From Burkholderiales bacterium RIFOXYD12_FULL_59_19 (GTDB taxonomy: Bacteria; Pseudomonadota; Gammaproteobacteria; Burkholderiales; Burkholderiaceae_C): DNA of 33,763 bases. Below, piece by piece: positions 28,201 to 33,763 of this stretch (position 1 is its first letter; each line of letters opens with the position of its first letter). Under the pieces are notes generated by a model, which was not told the DNA's origin, made no database searches, and was given only the letters and a program-made list of their open reading frames with translations. Position numbers and translations under genes: made by a program. The stretch covers positions 1 to 33,763 of the forward strand of contig MESQ01000063.1 of NCBI GenBank assembly GCA_001771065.1. Direction: 5' to 3'.

Positions 28201-29358
28201 GACGAAGACGCACGCGTGCAGATCGAACAACACATTGCCCGCATGCAGGCCGACGGCCAGCCGGTAACGCGCATGGCGCGCGACGAGAGCGCCGGCCAGG
28301 GCCATTTTGTGATGCCCACGCTGATTGAAATCGATGGCATTACACGCTTGCAGCGCGAGGTGTTCGGACCGGTGTTGCATGTACTGCGCTACCGGCGTGA
28401 CGACCTTGACAAGGTGCTCGACGCTATCAACGCCACTGGCTATGGGCTGACCTTTGGTGTGCACAGCCGCATCGACGAAACCATTGCCCAAGTGACCAAA
28501 AAGGTGCAGGCCGGTAATATTTATGTGAATCGGAACGTGATTGGCGCCGTGGTGGGGGTGCAGCCGTTTGGCGGCATGGGCCTGTCGGGTACCGGGCCCA
28601 AAGCGGGTGGCCCGCTGTATTTGTACCGTTTGTTGCAGGCCGACGAGACGCAAAACAACCCGGCCCTCAGCGCACTGGCAGACTCGCCCGCTTGTCGGGT
28701 ACTCGTGCCCGCGATTGGCGAGCGGCAACAAAGTGAGCCTGCCAGCCTGCAAGCCTTGGCGCTGCTGCTGGACTGTTTGCAAGGGATGGCCTTGGTCACA
28801 CCTGTGGCTGAACTGGGCCATTTTGACGCAGTGCAGGCCAGCGCCGCCTGCGACGCCTACCTGGCCTGTACCGTGCTGGGCCAAACCTTCAAGCTGCCCG
28901 GCCCAACGGGGGAATCGAACCGTTACCAGTTGCTGCCGCGCGGAGCCGTCTGGGCTGTGCCACGCACCGCACTTGGGCTGGTGAATCAATTGGCGGCAGC
29001 CCTGGCCAGCGGCAACCGCTGCTGGCTGGAGACCCCGGCCGCAGACAGTGTTGTGGCGCGCTTGCTCAACACGTTGCCGCCTGAAGTCAAAGCCTTTGTA
29101 CAGCTGTGCAGTGCAGGGCAATTGCACAACGAACCCCATTTGAGTGCCTTGTTGTTCGAGGGAGATGGTGATGCCTTGCAAGCCCTCTTGCCCCAGGTGG
29201 CACAGCGGGCCGGTGCCCTGGTGCGTATTGAAAGCCTGACACCCGCGCAGTTGGCAGCCGGTGCCCACTACGACCTGAGCGCCTTGATGCACGAGCAGAG
29301 TATCAGCACCAACACCGCAGCCGCAGGCGGCAACGCGCAGTTGATGACGATGGGTTGA
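25231..29358 (+). CDS. putA: Trifunctional PutA: proline dehydrogenase / P5C dehydrogenase / repressor
   Basis: A 1375-residue protein oxidising proline to glutamate. Residues 1-48 form a ribbon-helix-helix DNA-binding domain (TVTLGIKVDESLRIRIKEAA). The FAD proline dehydrogenase barrel spans about 285-600 (ISVKLSALHTRY, RLMIRLVKGAYWDAE, TRKVYTDVAYL). The aldehyde dehydrogenase domain begins about 690, with Glu913 (AETGGQNAM) and nucleophile Cys947 (GQRCSALR); the C-terminal ~200 residues are the degenerate ALDH-like domain of long PutAs. Between the two catalytic domains, residues about 655-683 are encoded by two palindromes inserted in frame (reading CGFVGSTSVDHGGLKSAPQ), which are absent from ordinary PutA linkers. 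No stop or frameshift results. GTTGCA operators lie upstream. Confidence 0.95.
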   Translation: MATVTLGIKVDESLRIRIKEAATLQGKTPHWLIKQAVMQYVESVERGQLQPLVITGATHAIETPEPDLPDELSPPATALFSAPQPFLDWAQNVLPQTDMRAAITAAWHRPEPECLPLLVQLAHVTDPAQRAAIKAVGTRLVDGLRANKDSGGVEALVQEFSLSSQEGVALMCMAEALLRIPDNATRDALIRDKISHGDWHSHLGNSPSMFVNAAVWGLMLTGKLTATASEKSMASALTRLIGKGGEPLIRQGVHRAMKLMGEQFVTGQTISEALANSRALEKKGFRYSYDMLGEAATTEADAERYVASYEQSIRAIGMASNGRGIFEGPGISVKLSALHTRYSRAQRDRVMAELLPRLTKLALLARQYDIAINIDAEESDRLELSLDLLESLCFDPRLKGWNGIGFVVQAYLKRCPFVIDHVIDLARRSGHRLMIRLVKGAYWDAEIKRAQLDGLDGYPVYTRKVYTDVAYLACARKLLAVPDAVYPQFATHNAQTVASVYQMAGQNYYAGQYEFQCLHGMGEPLYEQVTGTVAEGKLGRPCRIYAPVGTHETLLAYLVRRLLENGSNSSFVNRIGDPKVKVAELVTDPVQEAQAIEQECGQLGAPHPKIALPRQMFAELGKQSRLNSSGLNLANEQQLASLAAGLLRSTQFSYTASATVADAACGFVGSTSVDHGGLKSAPQTTQADGWQAVLNPADLRDRVGWVRPATAAEVELAARRAASAAQIWQVTPPQERAACLRRAADLLEQRTQTILGLIVREAGKSLPNAVSEVREAVDFLRYYAAQVDASFDNETHRALGVVLCISPWNFPLAIFAGQVAAALASGNCVLAKPAEQTPLVADVMVKILHEAGVPLDAVQLVPGTGDVVGAALVAHPLVAGVMFTGSTEVARLIAQTLSQRLSRQGRSIPLIAETGGQNAMVVDSSALAEQVVGDVLSSAFDSAGQRCSALRLLCVQEDVAERVQGMIKQAMCEWVMGNPDHMHTDVGPVIDEDARVQIEQHIARMQADGQPVTRMARDESAGQGHFVMPTLIEIDGITRLQREVFGPVLHVLRYRRDDLDKVLDAINATGYGLTFGVHSRIDETIAQVTKKVQAGNIYVNRNVIGAVVGVQPFGGMGLSGTGPKAGGPLYLYRLLQADETQNNPALSALADSPACRVLVPAIGERQQSEPASLQALALLLDCLQGMALVTPVAELGHFDAVQASAACDAYLACTVLGQTFKLPGPTGESNRYQLLPRGAVWAVPRTALGLVNQLAAALASGNRCWLETPAADSVVARLLNTLPPEVKAFVQLCSAGQLHNEPHLSALLFEGDGDALQALLPQVAQRAGALVRIESLTPAQLAAGAHYDLSALMHEQSISTNTAAAGGNAQLMTMG
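27194..27280. repeat. Palindromes inserted in frame within putA
   Basis: First, a perfect 27-nt palindrome (27194-27220): arms CCGCATCCGCCAC and GTGGCGGATGCGG around one C. Eight bases later the dispersed family pair starts: TTTGTAG, GGTCGACTTCAGTCGACC (27236-27253), CAT spacer, GGCGGACTGAAGTCCGCC (27256-27273), CCACAAA. The segment spans 87 nt, or 29 codons, all open. It falls in the linker between the PRODH and ALDH domains. Confidence 0.9.
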
Positions 29359-29552
29359 TTTTTATAAAAAAGGAGCCATTGATGATATTCAAGATACCAC
29401 CATGAGTTATCGGAAATTTGTTGGGTCTTTGTAGGGTCGACTTCAGTCGACCATGGCGGACTGAAGTCCGCCCCACAACCGCCCAATACCGGTTAAGCCA
29501 TGACAGTAATTTTCTGTGTTCAATCCAACATTCACTTTTTCAGGAAACCCCT
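29359..29552 (+). repeat. putA-livK gap: palindrome pair and vestigial mini-ORFs
   Basis: The hairpins GGTCGACTTCAGTCGACC (29435-29452) and GGCGGACTGAAGTCCGCC (29455-29472) sit between GTCTTTGTAG and CCCACAAC, nearly identical to the pair inside putA. Before them a strong AGGAG (29371-29375) precedes an ATG at 29382 that opens only MIFKIPP, and an overlapping ATG (29402) opens MSYRKFVGSL, which stops at the TAG of the palindrome. These may be the stump of a lost gene or a leader peptide. The livK-like promoter should lie in the right part. Confidence 0.7.
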
Positions 29553-30686
29553 ATGAAACCAAGCTCCACACTTTTACCCCTGATGGGCGCGTTAACGCTG
29601 GCTTTTGCCAGCCAGGCATATGCCCAGGAACAAACGGTCGTGATCGGCCTGACCGGCCCCTTGTCGGGCTCCAACGCCTTTGCCGGCAAGGACAACGAAA
29701 ACGGCGTGCGCCTGGCCATTGAAGACCTCAACAACAAAAAGATCACGGTCGGCGGCAAGATGATCAAGTTCGAGCTGCAGTCCGAAGACGACCAGTGCGA
29801 CCCGCGTGCGGGGGTCATGGTGGCGCAAAAGCTGATGGACAGCAACGTGAAATTTGTCATGGGCCCGTACTGCTCGGGTGTGGCGGTACCGGCATCGCGC
29901 CTCTACAACCAGGGCGGCGCCATGATGTCTACCGTGGGCACCAACCCCAAAGTGACCCTGGGCGGTTACGCCAATGTGTTCCGCATCATTGCCAGCGACA
30001 ACCAGATTGGTGCCAGCATGGCGTCTTATGCGTCCAAGGTGCTCAAGCTGAAAACCGTGGCCGTGATCGACGACCGTACCGCTTTTGGTCAGGGTGTGGC
30101 CGAAGAATTTACCAAGGAAGCCAACAAACTGGGGTTGAACGTGGTGGCCAAGGAGTTCACCACCGACAAGGCCACTGACTTTACCGCCATCCTGACCAGC
30201 CTGAAGGCCAAAAAGCCCGAGGCCATTTTCTTTGGTGGTTATGCACCCCAGGCCGGCCCGATGGCGCGCCAGATGCAGCAACTGGCCGTGAAAGCCAAAT
30301 TGTTGGGTGGCGACACGCTTTGCAGCCCCGAAATGGGCAAGCTCGGGGGTGATGCGGTCAATGACGTGGTGTTTTGTGCCCAAGGCGGCTCAATCCTGGA
30401 CAAGGCCGCCAATGGCCCGGCTTTCAAGGCCAAGTTCAAAAAGCGCTTTGGCCTGGACCCCGATGTGTATGCCGCGCCTTTTTATGACCAGACCATGTTC
30501 ATTGGCGAGTCGATCCAAAAAACCAACTCGATTGACCCCAACAAGGTGGGTGCCGAGATCTACAAGGCCAGCTACAAGGGCATTGCCGGCACCTACGCCT
30601 ATGACGACAAGGGCAACATGAAGCAGGCCCCGATCACGGTGTACACCTTTAAAAACACCGTGCCTGTGCCGCTGGCAAGTTATTGA
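29553..30686 (+). CDS. Branched-chain amino-acid-type ABC transporter substrate-binding protein
   Basis: A 377-residue periplasmic binding protein of the LivJ/LivK family. A signal peptide ends near residue 24 (LTLAFASQAYA, then Q), followed by TVVIGLTGPLSGSNAFAGKDNENGVRLAIEDLNNK, a typical family start. AGGAAA precedes the ATG at 29553; the frame is open further upstream through a palindrome, but without support. No permease or ATPase genes are adjacent, so it is an orphan here; the ligand may be a branched-chain or another amino acid. The stop is only 6 bp from the stop of the convergent amrS, leaving no room for a terminator. Confidence 0.9.
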   Translation: MKPSSTLLPLMGALTLAFASQAYAQEQTVVIGLTGPLSGSNAFAGKDNENGVRLAIEDLNNKKITVGGKMIKFELQSEDDQCDPRAGVMVAQKLMDSNVKFVMGPYCSGVAVPASRLYNQGGAMMSTVGTNPKVTLGGYANVFRIIASDNQIGASMASYASKVLKLKTVAVIDDRTAFGQGVAEEFTKEANKLGLNVVAKEFTTDKATDFTAILTSLKAKKPEAIFFGGYAPQAGPMARQMQQLAVKAKLLGGDTLCSPEMGKLGGDAVNDVVFCAQGGSILDKAANGPAFKAKFKKRFGLDPDVYAAPFYDQTMFIGESIQKTNSIDPNKVGAEIYKASYKGIAGTYAYDDKGNMKQAPITVYTFKNTVPVPLASY

Positions 30687-30692
30687 GGTCAA

Positions 30693-31772
30693 TCAGCCCA
30701 GCATGACCGGGATGCGCTTGCGGCCAAAGTGGCCGCATGTCGCATCGAAGCGGCCAGCCACGGCGCTGTCGCAGTTCGGGCAGTGGCCCGAGGGAGTGAG
30801 CCGGTAGTCATTGATCTGGTACCAGTCACGCACAATCAAAGGCGCCTTGCAGTTGGGGCAAAAGGTGGTGTCGCCCAGGGTGTTGTGGACATTGCCGGTA
30901 TAGACGTAGTGCAAGCCTTGTTGCAAGGCAATGCTGCGGGCGCGCACCAGCGTGGCTACCGGCGTCTGGGGCACGTCCCCCATTTTGTAGTCGGGGTGAA
31001 ATGCCGAGAAGTGCAGCGGCACGTCGGCCCCCAGCTCTTTTTTGATCCAGCGACACATGGCCGTGAGCTCTTCGGCAGAGTCGTTGCGCCCCGGAATGAG
31101 CAAGGTGGTGAGTTCCAGCCAGACCCGGGTTTCGTGCTTGAGGTAGAGCAGGGTGTCGAGCACCGGCTGCAGGTGCGAACTGGTGAGCTTGAAGTAAAAG
31201 TCTTCGGTAAACGCCTTCAGGTCGACGTTGGCGGCGTCCATCCTGGCGAAAAATTCGCGCCGAGGCTGCGCATGGATGTAGCCCGCCGTCACCGCCACGG
31301 TCTGGAGTCCCAGGGCGTGGCAGGCGTCGGCGGTGTCCATGGCGTACTCGGCAAAAATCACCGGGTCGTTGTAGGTAAAGGCCACGCTCTTGCAGCCGTG
31401 CTGGCGCGCCGCCTGGGCAATGGCCTCGGGCGAAGCCTGGTCCATCAGGCTGTCCATGTCGTGCGATTTGCTGATGTCCCAGTTCTGGCAGAACTTGCAG
31501 GCCAGGTTGCAGCCCGCCGTGCCAAAGGAAAACACACTGCTGCCGGGGTAGAAGTTGTTGAGCGGCTTTTTCTCGATCGGGTCGATGCAAAAGCCAGAGG
31601 AGCGCCCGTAAGTGGTCAGAATCATCTGCTCACCCTGGCGCATGCGCACAAAACAGGCGCCGCGCTGACCCTCGTGCAGCTTGCAGTCGCGCGGGCACAG
31701 GTCGCACTGCAGGCGACCATCCTCGATCTTGTGCCAATAGCGGGCAGGGTAGTTGGATGCCTCTACCTTCAT
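30693..31772 (-). CDS. amrS: AmmeMemoRadiSam system radical SAM enzyme
   Basis: A 359-residue radical SAM protein. The [4Fe-4S] cluster motif is C-x3-C-x2-C at Cys88, Cys92, Cys95 (GCNLACKFCQNWDISK). An N-terminal Cys group (CDLCPRDCKL...GACFVR) and C-terminal CPNC pairs (TFCPNCKAP; GHCPNCDSA), probably zinc- or cluster-binding, flank the core. It resembles the PflA-like group. The ATG at 31772 overlaps the amrA stop in ATGA; the frame is open upstream but inside amrA. The family always associates with AMMECR1- and Memo-like proteins; its substrate is not established to my knowledge. Confidence 0.92.
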   Translation of the reverse strand: MKVEASNYPARYWHKIEDGRLQCDLCPRDCKLHEGQRGACFVRMRQGEQMILTTYGRSSGFCIDPIEKKPLNNFYPGSSVFSFGTAGCNLACKFCQNWDISKSHDMDSLMDQASPEAIAQAARQHGCKSVAFTYNDPVIFAEYAMDTADACHALGLQTVAVTAGYIHAQPRREFFARMDAANVDLKAFTEDFYFKLTSSHLQPVLDTLLYLKHETRVWLELTTLLIPGRNDSAEELTAMCRWIKKELGADVPLHFSAFHPDYKMGDVPQTPVATLVRARSIALQQGLHYVYTGNVHNTLGDTTFCPNCKAPLIVRDWYQINDYRLTPSGHCPNCDSAVAGRFDATCGHFGRKRIPVMLG

Positions 31773-32356
31773 GATGTGCCCTTGGCTTCCTTGAATTTGC
31801 TCACGGTGTAACGCTGCAGCCGAACGCCGGGCGCCCAAAAATCAGGCGCCAGCCCAGCCTTGTGTTTCAGATGGGCCATGAACTCACCCGCGTCAGGTAA
31901 TTGCTCCCACACCTGCGGCAAAAATGTGCTGCGGTAACGCCCGAACTCAAACACCACGCCGTCAACCCCCGGGCGCAGCTGCGCCAGTGCGTGGGCCTCA
32001 GAGGTAAACGGCAGGGGCTGCATGGCAGACAGCACCGAGACCTCGACAGTGGTGATGTCAAGCTCGGCCAAGGTCAACGGGGCAAAGCGTGGGTCATGCA
32101 GGGCGGCGGCAACGGCATTTGCCTGAATATCTTTGATGAGCGGTCGATGTGCTTGCAGCGAACCAATACAACCGCGTAATTGCCCGTGCTGGCTCAAGGT
32201 GACAAAACTGGCCCCCGAGGCTTGCAGCACATCGGCCGACTGGCCGACAGGCTCAGGCGGTACTACCGCTTGCCCCAGCACATTCGAGATGGCGGCGCGG
32301 GCGATCTGCAACAGCAGTTGGCCGTGCGCGCTTGGTAAGTCGGTGTCAATGTGCAT
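31769..32356 (-). CDS. amrA: AmmeMemoRadiSam system protein A (AMMECR1 domain)
   Basis: A 195-residue AMMECR1-family protein. The family hallmark LRGCIGSL appears as QLRGCIGSLQAHRPL, followed by NAVAAALHDPRFAPLTLAELDITTVEVSVLS and the FLPQVWEQLPDAGEFMAHLKHKAGL block. The ATG at 32356 has AGGAGAA 5 nt upstream and lies inside the 3' end of amrB (11-bp overlap). The molecular role of AMMECR1 proteins is unresolved, although they are conserved from archaea to humans. Confidence 0.92.
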   Translation of the reverse strand: MHIDTDLPSAHGQLLLQIARAAISNVLGQAVVPPEPVGQSADVLQASGASFVTLSQHGQLRGCIGSLQAHRPLIKDIQANAVAAALHDPRFAPLTLAELDITTVEVSVLSAMQPLPFTSEAHALAQLRPGVDGVVFEFGRYRSTFLPQVWEQLPDAGEFMAHLKHKAGLAPDFWAPGVRLQRYTVSKFKEAKGTS

Positions 32357-33170
32357 GGGATTCTCCTGAAGTAAAAGCCAGCGCCGCGTAACCCACCACG
32401 CGGCCCTTGTCACCCGCCGTGTCGCCTGAGTTGCACAGCCCCAGCAGTTGCGGCTGCAGATGATGCCGCTGGGCCGCCAGCAGCATGCCGTTGACCGGGG
32501 TGGCGCCGCAGGCCTGCTGGTGGTTCAGGTTGGACTGCAACTGCAGGATGCCTTGCACCGTTTCGCTGTCTTTGGCACGTGCGACGGCATAGGGCAAAAA
32601 GTGCGACAGGTCGGAGCTGATCACAATCAGCGTCTCGTCACCGCCCCAGAGTGCATCCAGCACCTGGGCCACCTCTGCCGGCGTGGCGTCTCCCACCGCC
32701 AGCGGCAGCAGTTTGAAGTGGTCGAGCGCCAACTGCAAGAAGGGCAATTGCACTTCCAGAGAATGCTCCTGTGCGTGCGCCGCCGGGCTCACCACCACCT
32801 GGGGCAGCGACCGAATTGCTGCCACCGCGTCCTGGTCAACCTCAATTTGCCCCAAAGGCGTGGCAAAGTAGTCAGCACCGGGCAAAGCCAGGCCACGCAC
32901 CGGCACGCGGTGCACCGGCCCGAGCAACACCACACGCCGGATGGTTTGGCGCACACCGGCGAGCTGCGCATAGGCCTGCGCTGCGGTAGCGCCCGAGTAG
33001 ATGTAGCCCGCATGGGGCACGATCAGTGCTTTGGGCGCTGGCGTCGGCGTGCTGGCGGGGTCAGCACCCAGCCTGGCAGCGGCCAGCATGGCCAACACAT
33101 CGTGAGACAGGGTTTGGCTGCCCCCCGGGTAAAAGGTCCCGGCGACAGCAGGCGGGCGGATTGGGTGCAT
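32346..33170 (-). CDS. amrB: AmmeMemoRadiSam system protein B (Memo-like)
   Basis: A 274-residue Memo-family protein, structurally related to extradiol dioxygenases. The start IRPPAVAGTFYPGG and the presumed metal-site histidines are visible: VPHAGYIYSGATAA, EHSLEVQLPFL, and SSDLSHFLPY. AGGGAG lies 7 nt before the start. It is the first gene of the amrB-amrA-amrS operon, in which all three genes overlap and are probably translationally coupled. Confidence 0.92.
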   Translation of the reverse strand: MHPIRPPAVAGTFYPGGSQTLSHDVLAMLAAARLGADPASTPTPAPKALIVPHAGYIYSGATAAQAYAQLAGVRQTIRRVVLLGPVHRVPVRGLALPGADYFATPLGQIEVDQDAVAAIRSLPQVVVSPAAHAQEHSLEVQLPFLQLALDHFKLLPLAVGDATPAEVAQVLDALWGGDETLIVISSDLSHFLPYAVARAKDSETVQGILQLQSNLNHQQACGATPVNGMLLAAQRHHLQPQLLGLCNSGDTAGDKGRVVGYAALAFTSGESHAH

Positions 33171-33217
33171 ATTTACTCCCTATGTCTAAGAAACTTGTCT
33201 TGCCCATAGATATTGGG

Positions 33218-33232
33218 TTGACCTGTTGTCAA
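33218..33232. promoter_or_regulatory. Inverted repeat in the amrB / cas3 divergent region
   Basis: TTGACCTGTTGTCAA has inverted arms TTGAC and GTCAA. On the minus strand TTGACA lies inside it about 60 bp before amrB and could serve as a -35 box; the matching -10 (TATCTA-like, short spacing) is weak. It may be a promoter/operator for amrB. The 140 bp between amrB and 33311 hold nothing else I recognise. Confidence 0.3.
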
Positions 33233-33310
33233 ATCAAGATAGCGCCAAACCTCTGTTGGGCAATTTTCATCGCATATGATGCAGAAAACACAAGAAAGGT
33301 CGGGGTGGGC

Positions 33311-33421
33311 ATGAACGAGATTATGCGTTTGTATCGATACAGAAGTTTGCTGGGTAACGCGCGAACTTTTCCCGCTGTCAAGTTGGTGGGCGCGCTTCGG
33401 GCACATAGTCATCTATGTTGA
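33311..33421 (+). pseudogene. Probable stump of an HTH/WYL-type regulator upstream of cas3
   Basis: An ATG at 33311 with a G-rich ribosome-binding region opens 36 codons, MNEIMRLYRYRSLLGNARTF continuing PAVKLVGALRAHSHLC. The pattern resembles the first half of the N-terminal winged helix of WYL-domain regulators (M..I.RLYR...LL..R...P...L...L..S..TL). A one-base frame change just before the stop would continue as LKMSDSRL before another stop, and no WYL domain follows. Such regulators are often found beside type I CRISPR loci. It could instead be a chance small ORF. Confidence 0.35.
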
Positions 33422-33456
33422 AAATGTCTGATTCGCGGCTTTGACACAGCGAAAAG

Positions 33457-33763
33457 ATGATCAACACAAGAAATCAAAAACCAAGTGCTGCCGCACCAAC
33501 ATTGGACGGCTTCGCCTATTGGGGCAAGGCTCGCCCGGCGGATGGTGCACCTGACCTGCATCTGCTGCCCTATCACAGTCTCGACGTGGCAGCCGTCGGA
33601 CGTGTTTATCTGCAACGTACACCAGCACTGATGGCCTGGCTAAGCGATCAACTTGGCGTTACAGACAACGAAGCTATATGTGACTGGGTGGCGTTTTGGC
33701 TGGCCTTGCACGATCTGGGCAAGTTTTCGATCAGTTTCCAGGGGCAACGTGCTGATCTGGCGG
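33457..33763 (+). CDS. cas3: CRISPR-associated nuclease-helicase Cas3, type I-E (5' part)
   Basis: The frame is open from the ATG at 33457 to the window edge, 102 codons. It carries the HD-nuclease start of type I-E Cas3: FAYWGKARP, then LHLLPYHSLDVAAVGRVYL, with the first metal His in YHSLD, and WVAFWLALHDLGKFSISFQG, with the HD pair in LHDLGKF. The spacing and words match E. coli Cas3 (YWGKS, IHLLIYHCLDVAAV, ALHDIGKF). An in-frame stop at 33442-33444 excludes a longer start. Cas3 unwinds and degrades target DNA after Cascade binding; the helicase part and the remaining cas genes lie beyond the window. Confidence 0.88.
   Translation, partial: MINTRNQKPSAAAPTLDGFAYWGKARPADGAPDLHLLPYHSLDVAAVGRVYLQRTPALMAWLSDQLGVTDNEAICDWVAFWLALHDLGKFSISFQGQRADLA

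Noticed and set aside
27244..29292. Long minus-strand open frame (682 codons) opposite putA
   Set aside because: It is the antisense of the strongly conserved ALDH region of PutA; its His/Gln/Gly-rich translation has no domain and reflects GC-rich third positions.
29418..29552. Upstream extension of the substrate-binding protein reading through the palindrome
   Set aside because: The signal peptide and Shine-Dalgarno place the start at 29553; the extension is repeat sequence.
33171..33456. Possible CRISPR array or leader near cas3
   Set aside because: No repeated 28-29 bp units or regular spacing are present; the array, if any, lies beyond the window.

Overview
The window looks like a chromosome segment of a Burkholderiales betaproteobacterium, most likely Comamonadaceae (Rhodoferax/Polaromonas-like). 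This rests on protein style, GC-rich codon use and gene neighbourhoods (dapC-dapD-pilU-dapE-prmB, class I fumarase-murI, trifunctional PutA, AmmeMemoRadiSam) and is an inference without a database search.

Layout. (1) 1-9.8 kb, minus strand: a surface-polysaccharide block. The dTDP-L-rhamnose genes rfbB-rfbD-rfbA-rfbC are followed by wza (export lipoprotein), wzb (phosphatase), wzc (co-polymerase/tyrosine kinase) and an RfaH/NusG-like antiterminator. A vapBC toxin-antitoxin pair sits inside the rhamnose operon between rfbB and rfbD. A REP-associated tyrosine transposase (RAYT), surrounded by its short palindrome, lies beyond the antiterminator. (2) 9.8-10.4 kb, plus strand: a decayed BrnT-type toxin, its promoter/operator and an intact HTH antitoxin. 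(3) 10.5-22.7 kb, minus strand: ABC-F ATPase yheS, the succinylase-branch DAP/lysine operon dapC-dapD-pilU-dapE-prmB, murI and fumarase, then nfeD-qmcA. (4) 22.8-30.7 kb, plus strand: an arginine/lysine/ornithine decarboxylase, putA with PutA-type operators, and a branched-chain amino-acid binding protein. (5) 30.7-33.2 kb, minus strand: the complete three-gene AmmeMemoRadiSam operon. (6) 33.2-33.8 kb, plus strand: a probable remnant of an HTH regulator and the first ~100 codons of a type I-E cas3, so a CRISPR-Cas locus starts at the right edge. No repeat-spacer array is visible inside the window.

The most unusual property is a dispersed palindrome family. I count about 20 hairpin units at 14 places, with stems such as GGTCGACT/AGTCGACC, GGCGGACT/AGTCCGCC and GGCCGAAT/ATTCGGCC around a TTCA or TGAA centre, often bounded by TTGTAGG and CCTACAA and by AT-rich hexamer runs. 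Stem bases change in compensating pairs, so the fold rather than the exact sequence seems to be kept. Copies repeatedly cover the 3' ends of genes and supply their last codons or stop codons (wzb, rfbD, the decarboxylase, murI). One double unit lies in frame inside putA, between the proline dehydrogenase and aldehyde dehydrogenase domains. A second, unrelated short palindrome (AAAGGGTAGCGTCCCCTTT) accompanies the RAYT. A 250-bp tandem duplication that starts with the first palindrome lies between murI and dapC.

No rRNA or tRNA genes were recognised.
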